A stretch of DNA of 64,000 bases from Agrobacterium tumefaciens str. B6 (GTDB lineage Bacteria; Pseudomonadota; Alphaproteobacteria; Rhizobiales; Rhizobiaceae): positions 61,030 to 125,029 of the forward strand of contig NZ_LMVK01000010.1 of NCBI RefSeq assembly GCF_001541315.1, in the 5' to 3' direction. Shown one piece after another: positions 7,199 through 16,542 of this stretch. A program made the position numbers and the translations under genes. Position 1 is the first letter of the stretch. Each line of letters begins with the position of its first letter. The notes beneath the pieces are model-generated. The model made no database searches. It was given only the letters and a program-made list of their open reading frames with translations, and was not told the origin of the DNA.

Positions 7199-8233
7199 AT
7201 GGACCAGATCGTCACGCAAATCGACAGAAATCCAGCCCCGATTCCAGGTATTGGCAGCAGTTTGTCACTCGAAGAAGCAAAAATTATCTATAATTTGCCG
7301 TTTAACGATCTCCTGTTCCGCGCCCAGCAGGGGCATCGCTGTCATTTCGATCCCAATGCCATCCAGATGAGCCGGCTTTTATCCATCAAGACCGGTGGCT
7401 GCCCGGAGGATTGTGGTTATTGCAGCCAGTCCGCCCGCAACCCCACCGGCCTCAAGGCCTCCAAACTGATGGAAGTGGAGCGGGTGCTGACTGAGGCGCG
7501 CAAGGCGAAGGAAGGCGGGGCGACGCGCTATTGCATGGGGGCTGCCTGGCGTAATCCCAAGGAACGCGACATGGAGGCGGTGGTGGCCATGGTCGAGGGC
7601 GTGAAGGCGCTCGGCATGCAAACCTGCATGACGCTCGGCATGCTGACCCCGGAACAATCCGAACGGCTGGCCGATGCCGGTCTCGACTACTACAATCACA
7701 ACGTCGACACGTCCGAGCGGTTTTATTCGCAGATCATTACCACCCGTACCTTCGAGGACCGGCTGGAAACGCTTGCCAATGTCCGCGATGCCGGCATCAA
7801 GGTCTGCGCCGGCGGTATTCTCGGCATGGGGGAAACGGTGGAAGACCGGATTTCGATGCTGGTGACGCTCGCCAACCTGCCGGGTCCGCCGGAAAGCGTG
7901 CCGATCAACAGGCTGATCCCGATCCCCGGCTCGAAGCTCGCCAATGCCGATCCCGTTGATCCCATCGATTTCATCCGCACCATCGCGCTGGCGCGTATCC
8001 TGATGCCGCGTTCGCATGTGCGGCTTTCGGCCGGGCGTACGGAGATGAGCGATGAGACACAGGCGCTCTGTTTCCTGGCCGGTGCCAATTCCATCTTCAT
8101 CGGTGAGACACTGCTGACGGCGGATAATCCGGGTGAGGACCACGATACGGCGCTTTTCCGCCGGCTGGGCCTGAAGCCGATGGAACTGCAGCCCACGGAA
8201 TTGCAGTCTGGGGAGACGGGAGGGTGCCGGTGA
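7199..8233 (+). CDS. bioB: Biotin synthase BioB
   Basis: This 344-residue radical SAM enzyme converts dethiobiotin to biotin by sulfur insertion. The [4Fe-4S] motif is CPEDCGYC (Cys68, Cys72, Cys75), preceded by the family hallmark RLLSIKTGG. Later conserved strings include [17 protein letters not shown] and RLSAGR, the last holding the arginine ligand of the second iron-sulfur cluster. The ATG at 7199 follows GAGGGA by 11 nt. It is the first gene of the biotin operon, and its end overlaps bioF by 10 nt. A BioR-type box lies inside its 5' coding region. Confidence 0.97.
   Translation: MDQIVTQIDRNPAPIPGIGSSLSLEEAKIIYNLPFNDLLFRAQQGHRCHFDPNAIQMSRLLSIKTGGCPEDCGYCSQSARNPTGLKASKLMEVERVLTEARKAKEGGATRYCMGAAWRNPKERDMEAVVAMVEGVKALGMQTCMTLGMLTPEQSERLADAGLDYYNHNVDTSERFYSQIITTRTFEDRLETLANVRDAGIKVCAGGILGMGETVEDRISMLVTLANLPGPPESVPINRLIPIPGSKLANADPVDPIDFIRTIALARILMPRSHVRLSAGRTEMSDETQALCFLAGANSIFIGETLLTADNPGEDHDTALFRRLGLKPMELQPTELQSGETGGCR
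7284..7293. promoter_or_regulatory. Perfect BioR consensus box inside bioB
   Basis: TTATCTATAA matches the published BioR (GntR-family biotin repressor of alphaproteobacteria) consensus TTATMKATAA at every position. It lies 85 nt inside the bioB reading frame, encoding part of KIIYNL, rather than in the leader. Binding here could act as a roadblock downstream of the promoter. The bioR gene itself is not in this window. Confidence 0.55.
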
Positions 8234-9375
8234 ATCTCACGGCGCTCTTCCCCTATGAGGCAAAGCTCGCCGGCCTGCAGCGCAAGTCGCGGCTGCGCGT
8301 GCTCGCTCCCCAGGAGGGGATCGATTTCACCTCCAACGACTATCTTGGCCTTGCCGATTCACCCCGGCTGAAGGAGGCATTTGCCGATGCCATCGGAAGG
8401 GGCGTGCCGGCAGGGGCCGGCGGCTCGCGGCTGCTGCGCGGCAACCACCGCGAACATGAGGCGCTGGAAGCGGAAGCAGCGGGGCTGTTCGGGGCTGAAA
8501 AAGCAATCTATTTCGGCAGCGGTTTTGCCGCCAATGTCGCGCTGTTCTCCACATTGCCGCTGCGGGAAGACCTCGTCCTTCACGACGCCCTCATCCATGC
8601 CAGCGTCCATGATGGTATTGCCGCCGGCAAGGCGAAGGTGATCGCCGTGCCGCATAATCAGGTCGAGGCATTCGAACGGGAAATAATCCGCTGGCGGCAG
8701 GAGGGTGGCCGGGGCCGCCCGTGGATCGCCGTCGAAAGCCTTTATTCCATGGATGGGGACCGTGCACCGCTTGCGGCCCTGGCTGATCTTGCCGAGAAAC
8801 ACGAAGGCTTCCTTGTCGTCGATGAGGCGCATGCGACCGGCGTGTTCGGCCCCGGCGGGCGCGGCCTTGCCGCGGGGCTGGAGGGCCACGGCAATGTGGG
8901 GGGGTTGCACACCCGCGGCAAGGCGCTCGGCCTTTCCGGCGCGCTTTTGAGCCTGCCTGCGGTTCTTGCCGATTATCTCGTCAACCGCGCCCGCGGTTTC
9001 ATCTATTCGACCGCGCCTTCGCCGCTGATGGCGGCGGCGGTGCGGGAAGCCCTGCGTATCATCGTCGATGAGCCGTGGCGGCGTTTGCGGCTGGCGGAGC
9101 TGGTAAACTTTGCCGGCGAAGAGCTTCGCTCCCGGCTCGGTGTTGCGCCCAGCGGCTCGCAGATATTACCGGTGATGATCGGTGACAATGCCCGTTCGCT
9201 TCGTATCGCCGCGCATCTGCGGGAAGGCGGTTTCGATGTGCGCGCGATCCGCCCGCCGACGGTGCCGGAAGGCACGGCGCGCCTGCGCATCGCCATCACG
9301 CTCAACGTGGATGAGAGACAGATCGCCGATATGGTAGGGCTGCTTGCCGTTTCGCTGGCGGAGGAGCGGAAATGA
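8224..9375 (+). CDS. bioF: 8-amino-7-oxononanoate synthase BioF
   Basis: This 383-residue PLP enzyme of the alpha-oxoamine synthase family condenses pimeloyl-ACP with L-alanine, releasing CO2. Motifs include the N-terminal [15 protein letters not shown], the glycine-rich [19 protein letters not shown], the cofactor-binding [10 protein letters not shown] and the Schiff-base lysine in [12 protein letters not shown]. It starts with GTG at 8224 directly after a GGGAGG tract and overlaps the end of bioB by 10 nt, so the two are translationally coupled. Confidence 0.95.
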   Translation: MPVNLTALFPYEAKLAGLQRKSRLRVLAPQEGIDFTSNDYLGLADSPRLKEAFADAIGRGVPAGAGGSRLLRGNHREHEALEAEAAGLFGAEKAIYFGSGFAANVALFSTLPLREDLVLHDALIHASVHDGIAAGKAKVIAVPHNQVEAFEREIIRWRQEGGRGRPWIAVESLYSMDGDRAPLAALADLAEKHEGFLVVDEAHATGVFGPGGRGLAAGLEGHGNVGGLHTRGKALGLSGALLSLPAVLADYLVNRARGFIYSTAPSPLMAAAVREALRIIVDEPWRRLRLAELVNFAGEELRSRLGVAPSGSQILPVMIGDNARSLRIAAHLREGGFDVRAIRPPTVPEGTARLRIAITLNVDERQIADMVGLLAVSLAEERK

Positions 9376-10010
9376 GCCCTCGTTTCGTCATTTCAGGCAC
9401 CGACACGGGCATCGGCAAGACGGTTTTTTCCGCGGCGCTGACCCACGCCCTGCAGGCATATTACTGGAAGCCCGTGCAATCCGGGCTGGAGGAAGAAACA
9501 GACAGTGAGACGGTGGAACGGCTGGGGGGTGTGCCGCAGGCCCGTATCGTGCCGGAGGCCTATCGCCTGAAAATGCCGGCCTCGCCACATCTGTCGGCCC
9601 ACCTTGAGAATGTAACGATCGATCCCGCGCTTCTGATGCCGCCGCAAACGGATGGACCTCTTGTCATCGAGGGGGCGGGCGGGCTTCTGGTGCCGCTGAC
9701 AGACACATTGCTGTTCGCCGATATTTTCGCCCGCTGGCAAATTCCGCTTGTGCTGTGCGCAAGGACCTCGCTTGGCACCATCAACCACACGCTGCTCTCG
9801 CTCGAGGCGTTGCGGCGCCGCGCCATTCCGGTGCAGGGCGTAGTCTTCATCGGCGACGAGAACCGGGAAAATGAGCGCGTTATCGCCAATGTCGGCGCCG
9901 TCCGCCCGCTTGGTCGTCTGCCGCGCCTGCCGGAGATGACATCAGAGGCGCTGCATCAGGCATTTGCCCAACACTTCAATCTCGCTGATTTTCTGGAGGC
10001 GCCGGCATGA
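9372..10010 (+). CDS. bioD: Dethiobiotin synthetase BioD
   Basis: This 212-residue P-loop ATPase closes the ureido ring of dethiobiotin from 7,8-diaminononanoate, CO2 and ATP. The Walker A motif is GTDTGIGKT (residues 9-17), and YWKPVQSG and [12 protein letters not shown] are the usual substrate and switch regions. Its ATG overlaps the bioF stop by 4 nt and its stop overlaps the bioA start by 4 nt, giving a tightly coupled BFDA operon. Confidence 0.95.
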   Translation: MSPRFVISGTDTGIGKTVFSAALTHALQAYYWKPVQSGLEEETDSETVERLGGVPQARIVPEAYRLKMPASPHLSAHLENVTIDPALLMPPQTDGPLVIEGAGGLLVPLTDTLLFADIFARWQIPLVLCARTSLGTINHTLLSLEALRRRAIPVQGVVFIGDENRENERVIANVGAVRPLGRLPRLPEMTSEALHQAFAQHFNLADFLEAPA

Positions 10011-11302
10011 GCCGTTCCCCTGTCTGGCATCCTTTCACCCAGCATGGGCTGGAACCGCCGATGAAACGCGTCGTATCAGCGGAAGGCGCATTTCTCGTCG
10101 ATGAGGACGGCAATCGCCTGTTCGACGGCATTTCCTCCTGGTGGGTCATCACCCACGGGCACCGGCACCCGGCGATCATGGCGGCCATCCGCGCCGCGAC
10201 CGAGGCCTTCGACCAGGTCATTTTCGCCGAGTTCTCCCATGAACCCGCCGAAACGCTGGCGCGCGGGCTGATCGGGCTTGCACCCAACGGGCTAAGCCAC
10301 GTGTTTTATTCCGATAGTGGCTCGACTGCGGTTGAGGTGGCGCTGAAAATGGCGCTCGGCTATTTCCACAATCGCGGGGAAAAGCGCGACCGTATCGTGG
10401 TGATGGAGCATGGTTATCACGGCGATACCATCGGCACCATGTCAACAGGTGAGCGCGGCGTATTCAATGCCGCTTACGAACCGTTACTCTTCGGCGTCGA
10501 CCGGCTGGCTTTTCCGCAAGCGGGCGGTGAACAGCAGACATTGGACATGTTCGAGAGCTTCTGCCGTTCGGGCCGCATCGCCGCCTTGCTGATCGAGCCG
10601 CTGGTGCTCGGAGCCGGCGGAATGAAGATGTACGGTGCGGATATACTGGCCGGGCTGAAACAGATCGCCGAGCGCCATGGTTGTCTCGTCATCGCAGACG
10701 AAGTGATGACGGGCTGGGGCCGAACGGGAACCCTGTTCGCCTGCGAACAGGCAGGTATTTCGCCGGATATTCTGTGCACTTCCAAAGGGCTTACGGGCGG
10801 CTCGCTGCCGCTCGCGGCAACGCTGTGCAGCGCGGAAATCTTCGATGCGCATTTTTCGACGGATCGCCGCAAGACCTTTTTCCATTCCAGTTCCTATACG
10901 GCCAATCCGATTGCCTGCGCTGCCGCTGTGGCCAATCTTCAGGTCTGGCGGGATGAGCCCGTGCTTCAGCGCATCGGGCAATTGAAACAGATGCTGCGCG
11001 ACAATCTCCGGCGATTTGCGGATGACCGGCGTTTCACCGGCATCCGGCAAATGGGGACCATCGCGGCGCTCGACCTCGTGGTGCCTGCCGGTGGTTATCT
11101 CGCCGAGGCGGGCCCGCGCATGCGGCAATTGTTCCGCGAGCGCGGGTTCGTCATCCGCCCGCTCGGCAATGTGCTTTATCTGATGCCGCCCTATTGTTCG
11201 ACGGGGGAAGATCTGACCAGCGCCTTTGACGCCATCGACGAGGTGGCCGGGATCGTCACCGAAACCGCATCGTTAAAATCGCGTGCGGCCGGCATCGCGT
11301 GA
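10007..11302 (+). CDS. bioA: Adenosylmethionine-8-amino-7-oxononanoate aminotransferase BioA
   Basis: This 431-residue class III aminotransferase makes 7,8-diaminopelargonate using SAM as amino donor. Family features are the N-terminal [41 protein letters not shown], the PLP-contacting [14 protein letters not shown] and the Schiff-base lysine in CTSKGLTGG. Length and motif order are normal. The start overlaps bioD, and its stop overlaps a GTG start assigned to bioZ. Confidence 0.96.
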   Translation: MSRSPVWHPFTQHGLEPPMKRVVSAEGAFLVDEDGNRLFDGISSWWVITHGHRHPAIMAAIRAATEAFDQVIFAEFSHEPAETLARGLIGLAPNGLSHVFYSDSGSTAVEVALKMALGYFHNRGEKRDRIVVMEHGYHGDTIGTMSTGERGVFNAAYEPLLFGVDRLAFPQAGGEQQTLDMFESFCRSGRIAALLIEPLVLGAGGMKMYGADILAGLKQIAERHGCLVIADEVMTGWGRTGTLFACEQAGISPDILCTSKGLTGGSLPLAATLCSAEIFDAHFSTDRRKTFFHSSSYTANPIACAAAVANLQVWRDEPVLQRIGQLKQMLRDNLRRFADDRRFTGIRQMGTIAALDLVVPAGGYLAEAGPRMRQLFRERGFVIRPLGNVLYLMPPYCSTGEDLTSAFDAIDEVAGIVTETASLKSRAAGIA

Positions 11303-12345
11303 AAACAGCGTACGGCCATGTTCAGCCTGTTCCAGAACCGTCTCCGAAAGCCCTGACAATGCAGACCCGTTCTTCCCGCATGGCCGGTTTTGGTCATGCC
11401 GTTCCGTCAAGATGTGTCGATAATGCCGAGATAGAGGCCAGCCTCGGGCTGGAGGCCGGCTGGATCGAGAGGCGCACCGGCATCCGCACGCGTTATTGGG
11501 CGCATGAGGGTGACACGTTGAGCGGCCTTGCCGCAAGAGCCGGCCGCATGGCGCTGGAAGATGCGGAAATTGGCTCCGCCGAGATCGCGCTGACGCTGCT
11601 TGCAACTTCTACACCGGATCATCTTCTGCCACCCTCGGCGCCGCTGCTCGCACACCGGCTGGGCCTCGTCCGATCCGGCGCGATCGATCTCGCTGGGGCC
11701 TGTTCCGGCTTTCTTTATGCGCTCACCCTTGCCGATGGCTTTGTCCGCACCCACGGCCGCGCCGTGCTCGTCGTTGCCGCCAATATATTGAGCCGCCGTA
11801 TCAATCCGGTGGAAAGGGCAAGCGCGGTCCTGTTCGCTGATGCCGCCGGCGCCGTTGTACTCAAGCCCTGCAAAGAGGCGCAGCGTGGGCTTTTGTCAGC
11901 CGATCTTGTTGCGGATGGCGGCGGTTATGATCTGATCCAGATAGCGGCGGGAGGCAGTAGCCAGCCGTTCTCTGCCGATACATCCGCCGAAGAGGTGCTA
12001 ATGACAATGCGCGATGGCCGCGAGGTCTTCTCCCGCGCCGTGATGCTGATGACAGAGACCTCGAAAAGGGTGCTGCACGAGGCCGGAATGACGGCAGCCG
12101 ACATCGACCGTTTCGTACCCCATCAGGCCAATGCCCGCATGTTTGACGCCGTCTGCGGCAATCTCGGTATCAACAGGCAAAAGACGGTTCGCACGATAGA
12201 AAGCTTCGGCAATTCCTCCGCCGCAACCATTCCGCTTTCGCTGTCCATTACCAATGCCGAACGGTCCTTTTTGCAAGGCGAAACCCTGCTTTTAACGGCT
12301 GCGGGCGCGGGCATGTCTGGTGGAGCGGTCGTTTATCGCGTTTGA
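11299..12345 (+). CDS. bioZ: BioZ, KAS III-like enzyme for pimeloyl-ACP precursor
   Basis: This FabH-like ketosynthase has the Cys-His-Asn triad: Cys135 in [11 protein letters not shown], His in VPHQANARM and Asn in [12 protein letters not shown]. Agrobacterium BioZ has been reported to condense glutaryl-CoA (from lysine breakdown) with malonyl-ACP, starting pimelate synthesis without BioC/BioH. The GTG at 11299 overlaps the bioA stop and suits translational coupling. The ATG at 11359 also fits, because homology to FabH begins near [11 protein letters not shown], and would give 328 residues. It closes the biotin operon; I see no clear terminator after it. Confidence 0.93.
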   Translation: MKTAYGHVQPVPEPSPKALTMQTRSSRMAGFGHAVPSRCVDNAEIEASLGLEAGWIERRTGIRTRYWAHEGDTLSGLAARAGRMALEDAEIGSAEIALTLLATSTPDHLLPPSAPLLAHRLGLVRSGAIDLAGACSGFLYALTLADGFVRTHGRAVLVVAANILSRRINPVERASAVLFADAAGAVVLKPCKEAQRGLLSADLVADGGGYDLIQIAAGGSSQPFSADTSAEEVLMTMRDGREVFSRAVMLMTETSKRVLHEAGMTAADIDRFVPHQANARMFDAVCGNLGINRQKTVRTIESFGNSSAATIPLSLSITNAERSFLQGETLLLTAAGAGMSGGAVVYRV

Positions 12346-12408
12346 ACAGGGCATCGCCATGACGCGTACCATTCCAAACTCAAGAAGCTGATTTTATTTG
12401 GAGAAATT

Positions 12409-12482
12409 TGGCTGGGGAACCTGGATTCGAACCAAGATTAACGGAGTCAGAGTCCGTCGTTCTACCATTGAACTATTCCCCA
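12409..12482 (-). tRNA. tRNA-Gln (anticodon CUG)
   Basis: Read on the minus strand, the 7-bp acceptor stem TGGGGAA/TTCCCCA closes the cloverleaf, and the CCA end is encoded after discriminator G. The anticodon stem ACGGA/TCCGT encloses the loop CTCTGAC, so the anticodon is CTG, reading CAG. The T arm carries GGTTCGAATCC. The gene is 74 nt long and stands alone between bioZ and the Lrp-family gene. Confidence 0.97.
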
Positions 12483-12605
12483 AAAGCCCGAAGCACGTTG
12501 CCGTGTTCGCTTTGGTGGGTCGTCATATAGATGATTTATTGCGGGGCGCAAGTCGAAAAAATCGAAAAATGCGTTTTATCCCTGTTTTGCGTTTCGTCTC
12601 AGGGG

Positions 12606-13043
12606 TCAGAGCCGTGCGCGGGTGGAGCGCGGGGTGGAGAGCAGGAGGCTGGTCTCGCTGCCGGTGATGCCGGGCACCAGGCGGATGCGGCGGAGCACCG
12701 CGTCGAAATCGCTGAGTGTGGCGGCGTTGAGTTCCACGATCAGGTCCCAGCGGCCGTTGGTGCTGTGGATTTCGGATATTTCCGGAAAACCGCCAAGGGT
12801 GCGGATGACACGATCAGTCACATGGCCTTCAATCTCGATCATCATGATGCCGCGGATCGCCGCCTCCACCGCGTCGGCGCGTAGAATGACGGTGTAACCG
12901 ATGATGGTGCCGTCGTTCTCCATTCTTTCGATGCGCGAGCGCACCGTCGCGCGCGAGGTTTCCGTCTCGATTGCGAGATCAGAAATGCTGCGCCTGCCAT
13001 TATGCCGCAAAAGGGTGATGAGCCGTTCGTCGAGATTATCCAT
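12606..13043 (-). CDS. Lrp/AsnC-family transcriptional regulator
   Basis: This 145-residue protein has an N-terminal helix-turn-helix (RRSISDLAIETETSRATVRSRIERMENDGTIIGY) and a C-terminal RAM/AsnC ligand domain (EIHSTNGRWDLIVELNA). It is divergent from the arginase gene across 128 nt that contain a perfect 15-bp dyad, the usual arrangement for an Lrp-type activator of an adjacent amino-acid catabolic operon. Arginine or ornithine is the likely effector by context only. Confidence 0.9.
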   Translation of the reverse strand: MDNLDERLITLLRHNGRRSISDLAIETETSRATVRSRIERMENDGTIIGYTVILRADAVEAAIRGIMMIEIEGHVTDRVIRTLGGFPEISEIHSTNGRWDLIVELNAATLSDFDAVLRRIRLVPGITGSETSLLLSTPRSTRARL

Positions 13044-13093
13044 GATGACCAGTTTGATAAATTAATTTTAGCAGATCGATAGCTTATTTCGAT

Positions 13094-13108
13094 AATATTG
13101 CCAATATT
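13094..13108. promoter_or_regulatory. Perfect 15-bp dyad between Lrp gene and arginase
   Basis: AATATTG-C-CAATATT is a perfect inverted repeat with 7-bp arms in the divergent Lrp-arginase promoter region. Lrp/AsnC proteins typically bind AT-rich 15-bp dyads. It lies about 50 nt from the regulator start and 64 nt from the arginase start. Confidence 0.5.
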
Positions 13109-13171
13109 TGATGTTCATTTCGCCGGGTCACTGTGTTGAACTGGGCTATTGGCAGGAAAGCGAGGACGGGA

Positions 13172-14092
13172 ATGGATATCAGGCTGATCGGTGCGCCGCT
13201 GCAGATCGGGGCCGGGCAATTGGGATGCGAGATGGGCCCCAGCGCCTATCGCGTTGCGGGGTTGGCACATGCTCTCGAAGAACTGGGACACCGGGTCGTC
13301 GATACCGGCAATGTGACGCCCGCGCCGTTGCGAGAATTCCACCATCCCAACCCGGCGGTGCATCATCTGGCTGAAACCGTGGCCTGGACGGAGGCGCTGA
13401 CAGAGGCTGCCTATCGTGAAAGCGCCGGCGCCGTGCCGATCTTCCTCGGCGGCGACCATGCGATTTCTGCGGGGACGGTCGCCGGCATGGCGCGCCGGGT
13501 GGCCGAGACCGGCCGGCCGTTTTTTGTGCTCTGGCTTGATGCCCATACCGATTACCATACGCTGGAGACGACGCGCAGCGGCAATCTGCACGGCACGCCG
13601 GTTGCCTATTTCAGCGGGCGAAAGGGGTTTGAGGGTTATTTCCCGCCGCTTTCCCATGCGGTTCCTGAAGACAATATCGGCATGATCGGCATCCGCAGCG
13701 TTGATCCGGCCGAAAGGGCCGCACTGGAAGAGAGCGGCATCACCGTTCACGACATGCGTTCGATAGACGAACACGGCGTTGCCGTTCTCCTGCGTCAATT
13801 TTTGGCGCGGGTTCAGGCGGCAAACGGTCTTTTGCATGTCAGTCTCGATGTCGATTTTCTTGAGCCGTCCATCGCGCCGGCCGTCGGCACCACGGTTCCG
13901 GGTGGCGCGACGTTCCGCGAGGCGCATCTCGTCATGGAAATGCTGCATGATAGCGGGCTGGTCTGCAGTCTTGATCTCGTGGAGCTCAACCCGTTTCTCG
14001 ACGAGCGCGGCAGAACCGCGACCCTGATGGTCGATCTTGCCGCCAGCCTGCTGGGCAAGCGGGTCATGGACCGCCCGACACGGGCCGGCTGA
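13172..14092 (+). CDS. rocF: Arginase
   Basis: This 306-residue ureohydrolase splits arginine to ornithine and urea. The binuclear Mn site is formed by GGDHAIS, DAHTDYHT and LDVDFLEPS. Other family strings are PLQIGAGQLGCEMGPSAYR at the N-terminus and GLVCSLDLVELNP near the end. The ATG at 13172 is chosen because homology starts with MDIRLIGAP and a GAGGACGGGA tract precedes it; the frame is open further upstream but without family homology. Ornithine cyclodeaminase follows after 13 nt, so arginine is taken through ornithine to proline. Confidence 0.94.
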   Translation: MDIRLIGAPLQIGAGQLGCEMGPSAYRVAGLAHALEELGHRVVDTGNVTPAPLREFHHPNPAVHHLAETVAWTEALTEAAYRESAGAVPIFLGGDHAISAGTVAGMARRVAETGRPFFVLWLDAHTDYHTLETTRSGNLHGTPVAYFSGRKGFEGYFPPLSHAVPEDNIGMIGIRSVDPAERAALEESGITVHDMRSIDEHGVAVLLRQFLARVQAANGLLHVSLDVDFLEPSIAPAVGTTVPGGATFREAHLVMEMLHDSGLVCSLDLVELNPFLDERGRTATLMVDLAASLLGKRVMDRPTRAG

Positions 14093-14105
14093 AAGGGGTG
14101 ATGTG

Positions 14106-15161
14106 ATGACCGTGATACCGAACCTCAATATCGTGCCCTTCGTCAGCGTCGATCACATGATGAAACTCGTGCTGCGCGTGGGTATCGATACCTTCCTGCG
14201 CGAGCTTGCCGATGTGGTGGAAGAGGATTTCCGCCGCTGGGAAAGCTTCGACAAGACGCCGCGCATCGCCTCGCATTCGAAGGAAGGTGTCATCGAACTG
14301 ATGCCGACCAGCGATGGCACGCTTTACGGCTTCAAATATGTCAACGGCCATCCGAAGAACATGAGAGAAGGCCGCCAGACCGTGACGGCCTTCGGCGTGC
14401 TTTCCGATGTCGGCAATGGTTATCCGCTGCTTCTGACCGAGATGACGATCCTGACGGCGCTGCGCACCGCCGCAACATCAGCCGTCGCGGCGAAATATCT
14501 CGCCCGCAAAAATTCCCGCTCCATGGCCATCATCGGCAATGGCGCGCAGAGCGAATTCCAGGCGCGCGCTTTCAAGGCGATTCTTGGCATCGACACGTTG
14601 CGTCTTTTCGATATCGACCGGTCCGCCAGTGAAAAATGCGCCCGTAATCTCGCCGGGCAGGGTTTTGCCATCAAGATCTGCGAGAGCGCGCAGGAAGCGG
14701 TCGAAGGGGCTGACATCATCACGACAGTTACCGCTGACAAGCAATATGCGACGATCCTGACCGACAACATGGTCGGGCCCGGCATTCACATCAACGCCGT
14801 CGGCGGCGATTGCCCCGGCAAGACGGAACTGCATCGGGATATTCTGCTTCGCTCCGATATTTTCGTCGAATATCCGCCGCAGACGCGCATTGAAGGTGAA
14901 ATCCAGCAATTGCCGGCGGATTATCCCGTTACCGAGCTCTGGCAGGTCATTGCCGGCGCAAGGGAGGGGCGGGCAAGCGACAGGCAGATCACGCTGTTCG
15001 ACAGCGTTGGTTTCGCGACCGAAGATTTTTCGGCTTTGCGTTACGTGCGTTCAAAACTGCCATCCACGGGCCTTTATACGGAGCTTGATCTGCTGGCCGA
15101 TCCGGATGAGCCGCGTGATCTGTTTGGGATGCTTCTGCGTTGTGAGGCGGCTCTCGTCTGA
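14106..15161 (+). CDS. ocd: Ornithine cyclodeaminase
   Basis: This 351-residue member of the OCD/mu-crystallin family converts ornithine to proline and ammonia using tightly bound NAD. It shows the dinucleotide-binding IIGNGAQSEFQARAF, the substrate-loop TLYGFKYVNGHPKNM and the downstream HINAVGGDCPGKTEL typical of true OCDs. The start at 14106 has AAAGGGG 7 nt upstream; a longer frame runs back into arginase but is unsupported. Together with arginase it makes a two-step arginine-to-proline pathway. Confidence 0.95.
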   Translation: MTVIPNLNIVPFVSVDHMMKLVLRVGIDTFLRELADVVEEDFRRWESFDKTPRIASHSKEGVIELMPTSDGTLYGFKYVNGHPKNMREGRQTVTAFGVLSDVGNGYPLLLTEMTILTALRTAATSAVAAKYLARKNSRSMAIIGNGAQSEFQARAFKAILGIDTLRLFDIDRSASEKCARNLAGQGFAIKICESAQEAVEGADIITTVTADKQYATILTDNMVGPGIHINAVGGDCPGKTELHRDILLRSDIFVEYPPQTRIEGEIQQLPADYPVTELWQVIAGAREGRASDRQITLFDSVGFATEDFSALRYVRSKLPSTGLYTELDLLADPDEPRDLFGMLLRCEAALV

Positions 15162-15183
15162 TCGATCTCGCCGGGCGTGAGGC

Positions 15184-16065
15184 TCAGGCTTGGCGGCGGT
15201 TCCTCCTGGCAACCACATGTTCCCGCCAGATGGTGAAAAGGCCGGCGGCAATGACGATCGCCGCACCGATCACCATATTGGACGTCACCACTTCACCATA
15301 GATGGTGACGCCGATGATGGAGACGAGCACCAGCTGGTAATAGGAAAAGGGTTGCACAGAGGCGGCGTCCGCCAGTTCGAACGCCTTTATCAGGCAATAA
15401 TGGCCGCTCATGCCGGTAATGCAGAGCGCCAGCATCCATCCCCAATCCTGCGGGGCAAGGTTGACCCAATAAAACGGGCCGACCAGCGTCAGCGCCGCCG
15501 CACCGGCCACGCCGGTATAGAAGAAGCTGGTCATCGCTGAATCGCTCTTGCTGCCGAGGCGGGTCAGGACACTGTAGAGCGCCAGCATGAAGGCGGCCAC
15601 GAAGGTGATGATCAGCTTGTTGTCGAAGCCTTCGCCATCCGGCTTGAGGATGACGAGAACGCCGATGAAGCCGACAAAAATGGCGCACCAGCGCCGCCAG
15701 CCCACATGTTCTCCCAGCAACGGCGTGGACAATGCTGCAACGATCAGCGGCGCGGAGGCGAGGATGGAGTGGCTGTGCGCCAGCCCGACGACGGCGAAGG
15801 AGAAGATGGAAAAAACGATCTGCACGGCAAGAAGCACACCACGGCCGATCTGCAGCCAGGGACGGTTGGCCATGACGGCGCCCCTGATGCCACCGGCGGA
15901 TTTTGCAGCCATCAGCAGAACAAAAACGGCAAAGGCCCAGTATCGCAGCATGGCCACGAAAACCGGCGGATAGGCGCTGCCCAGATGCTTCGAAATGCCA
16001 TCCTGCGCCGCAAAGATCGTGAAAGCGACAAGCGCATAAACAAAGCCGGTCCTGGGTGATGGCAT
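15184..16065 (-). CDS. EamA/DMT-superfamily transporter
   Basis: This 293-residue membrane protein has about ten hydrophobic helices arranged as two EamA repeats (first half ending near LGEHVGWRRWCAIFVGFIGVLVILKP, second near IGAAIVIAAGLFTIWRE). Drug/metabolite exporters of this family move amino acids or other small metabolites; the substrate is not predictable. It is convergent with ocd across 22 nt, so a link to amino-acid metabolism is only suggestive. Confidence 0.88.
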   Translation of the reverse strand: MPSPRTGFVYALVAFTIFAAQDGISKHLGSAYPPVFVAMLRYWAFAVFVLLMAAKSAGGIRGAVMANRPWLQIGRGVLLAVQIVFSIFSFAVVGLAHSHSILASAPLIVAALSTPLLGEHVGWRRWCAIFVGFIGVLVILKPDGEGFDNKLIITFVAAFMLALYSVLTRLGSKSDSAMTSFFYTGVAGAAALTLVGPFYWVNLAPQDWGWMLALCITGMSGHYCLIKAFELADAASVQPFSYYQLVLVSIIGVTIYGEVVTSNMVIGAAIVIAAGLFTIWREHVVARRNRRQA

Positions 16066-16542
16066 GAAAAAACCGCTATCCGACTGCCGCCGGCAAAAGA
16101 GTATTCGGGGTGAATGAGGTGGGTAACAGCCATATGTTATGGCCGTACCTTGTCAGACAACCTTATTTTCCGAATAGCTGCCATGCAAGTCCGGAAGCTG
16201 CCTTCTCAAAGGTCAATTGTTGGAATGTGATTTTGCGATGCTCTCCCCCTCATCCCTGTGCTTGTCACAGGGATCCAGCCAGTCCAAGTCCTCGGACTGA
16301 AAGCGGTCCTCCCGCCGCGCAGACGCGCGTCGGCTGGTTCCTGTGACGAGCACAGGAATGAGGGCGGTGGGTGCGCCAGCCTATTGTGAGATCTGAGAGG
16401 TGCGACGCGCTGCAGGTTGACGTGGAGCTTGGATGATGTGGGCCTGCTGCCGAGGGCCTTGGGCCAGGCACGGCTGGCCGCCGTCAACAATTGTGCGGCG
16501 GACAGAGGGTTTAGCAAGACGCACAGCGTCTCGGTTGTGGCT
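16066..16542. other. 477-nt intergenic stretch with a RIME-like repeat
   Basis: No convincing gene is present. The middle holds the palindromic repeat at 16247-16364. The 16066-16246 part should carry the promoter of the minus-strand transporter. The right third (16365-16542) is GC-rich unassigned sequence downstream of the inositol dehydrogenase. A 103-codon minus-strand frame here runs through the repeat and is not considered coding. Confidence 0.6.
16247..16364. repeat. RIME-like palindromic intergenic repeat
   Basis: Two near-complementary arms, about 34 nt (16247-16280) and 33 nt (16332-16364), face each other around a 51-nt centre. Each arm contains its own small hairpin built on CTGTG-CTTGT-CACAG or its variant. 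This fits the Rhizobium-specific intergenic mosaic elements (RIME) that occur in many copies in Agrobacterium and Rhizobium. Only one copy is seen in this window. Confidence 0.75.

Noticed and set aside
7081..7293. 70-codon frame overlapping the bioB start
   Set aside because: It occupies the AT-rich leader and the 5' end of bioB in another frame, with no homology or ribosome site.
16206..16517. 103-codon minus-strand frame in the intergenic region
   Set aside because: It runs through the RIME-like palindrome, so it is probably chance coding of a repeat.
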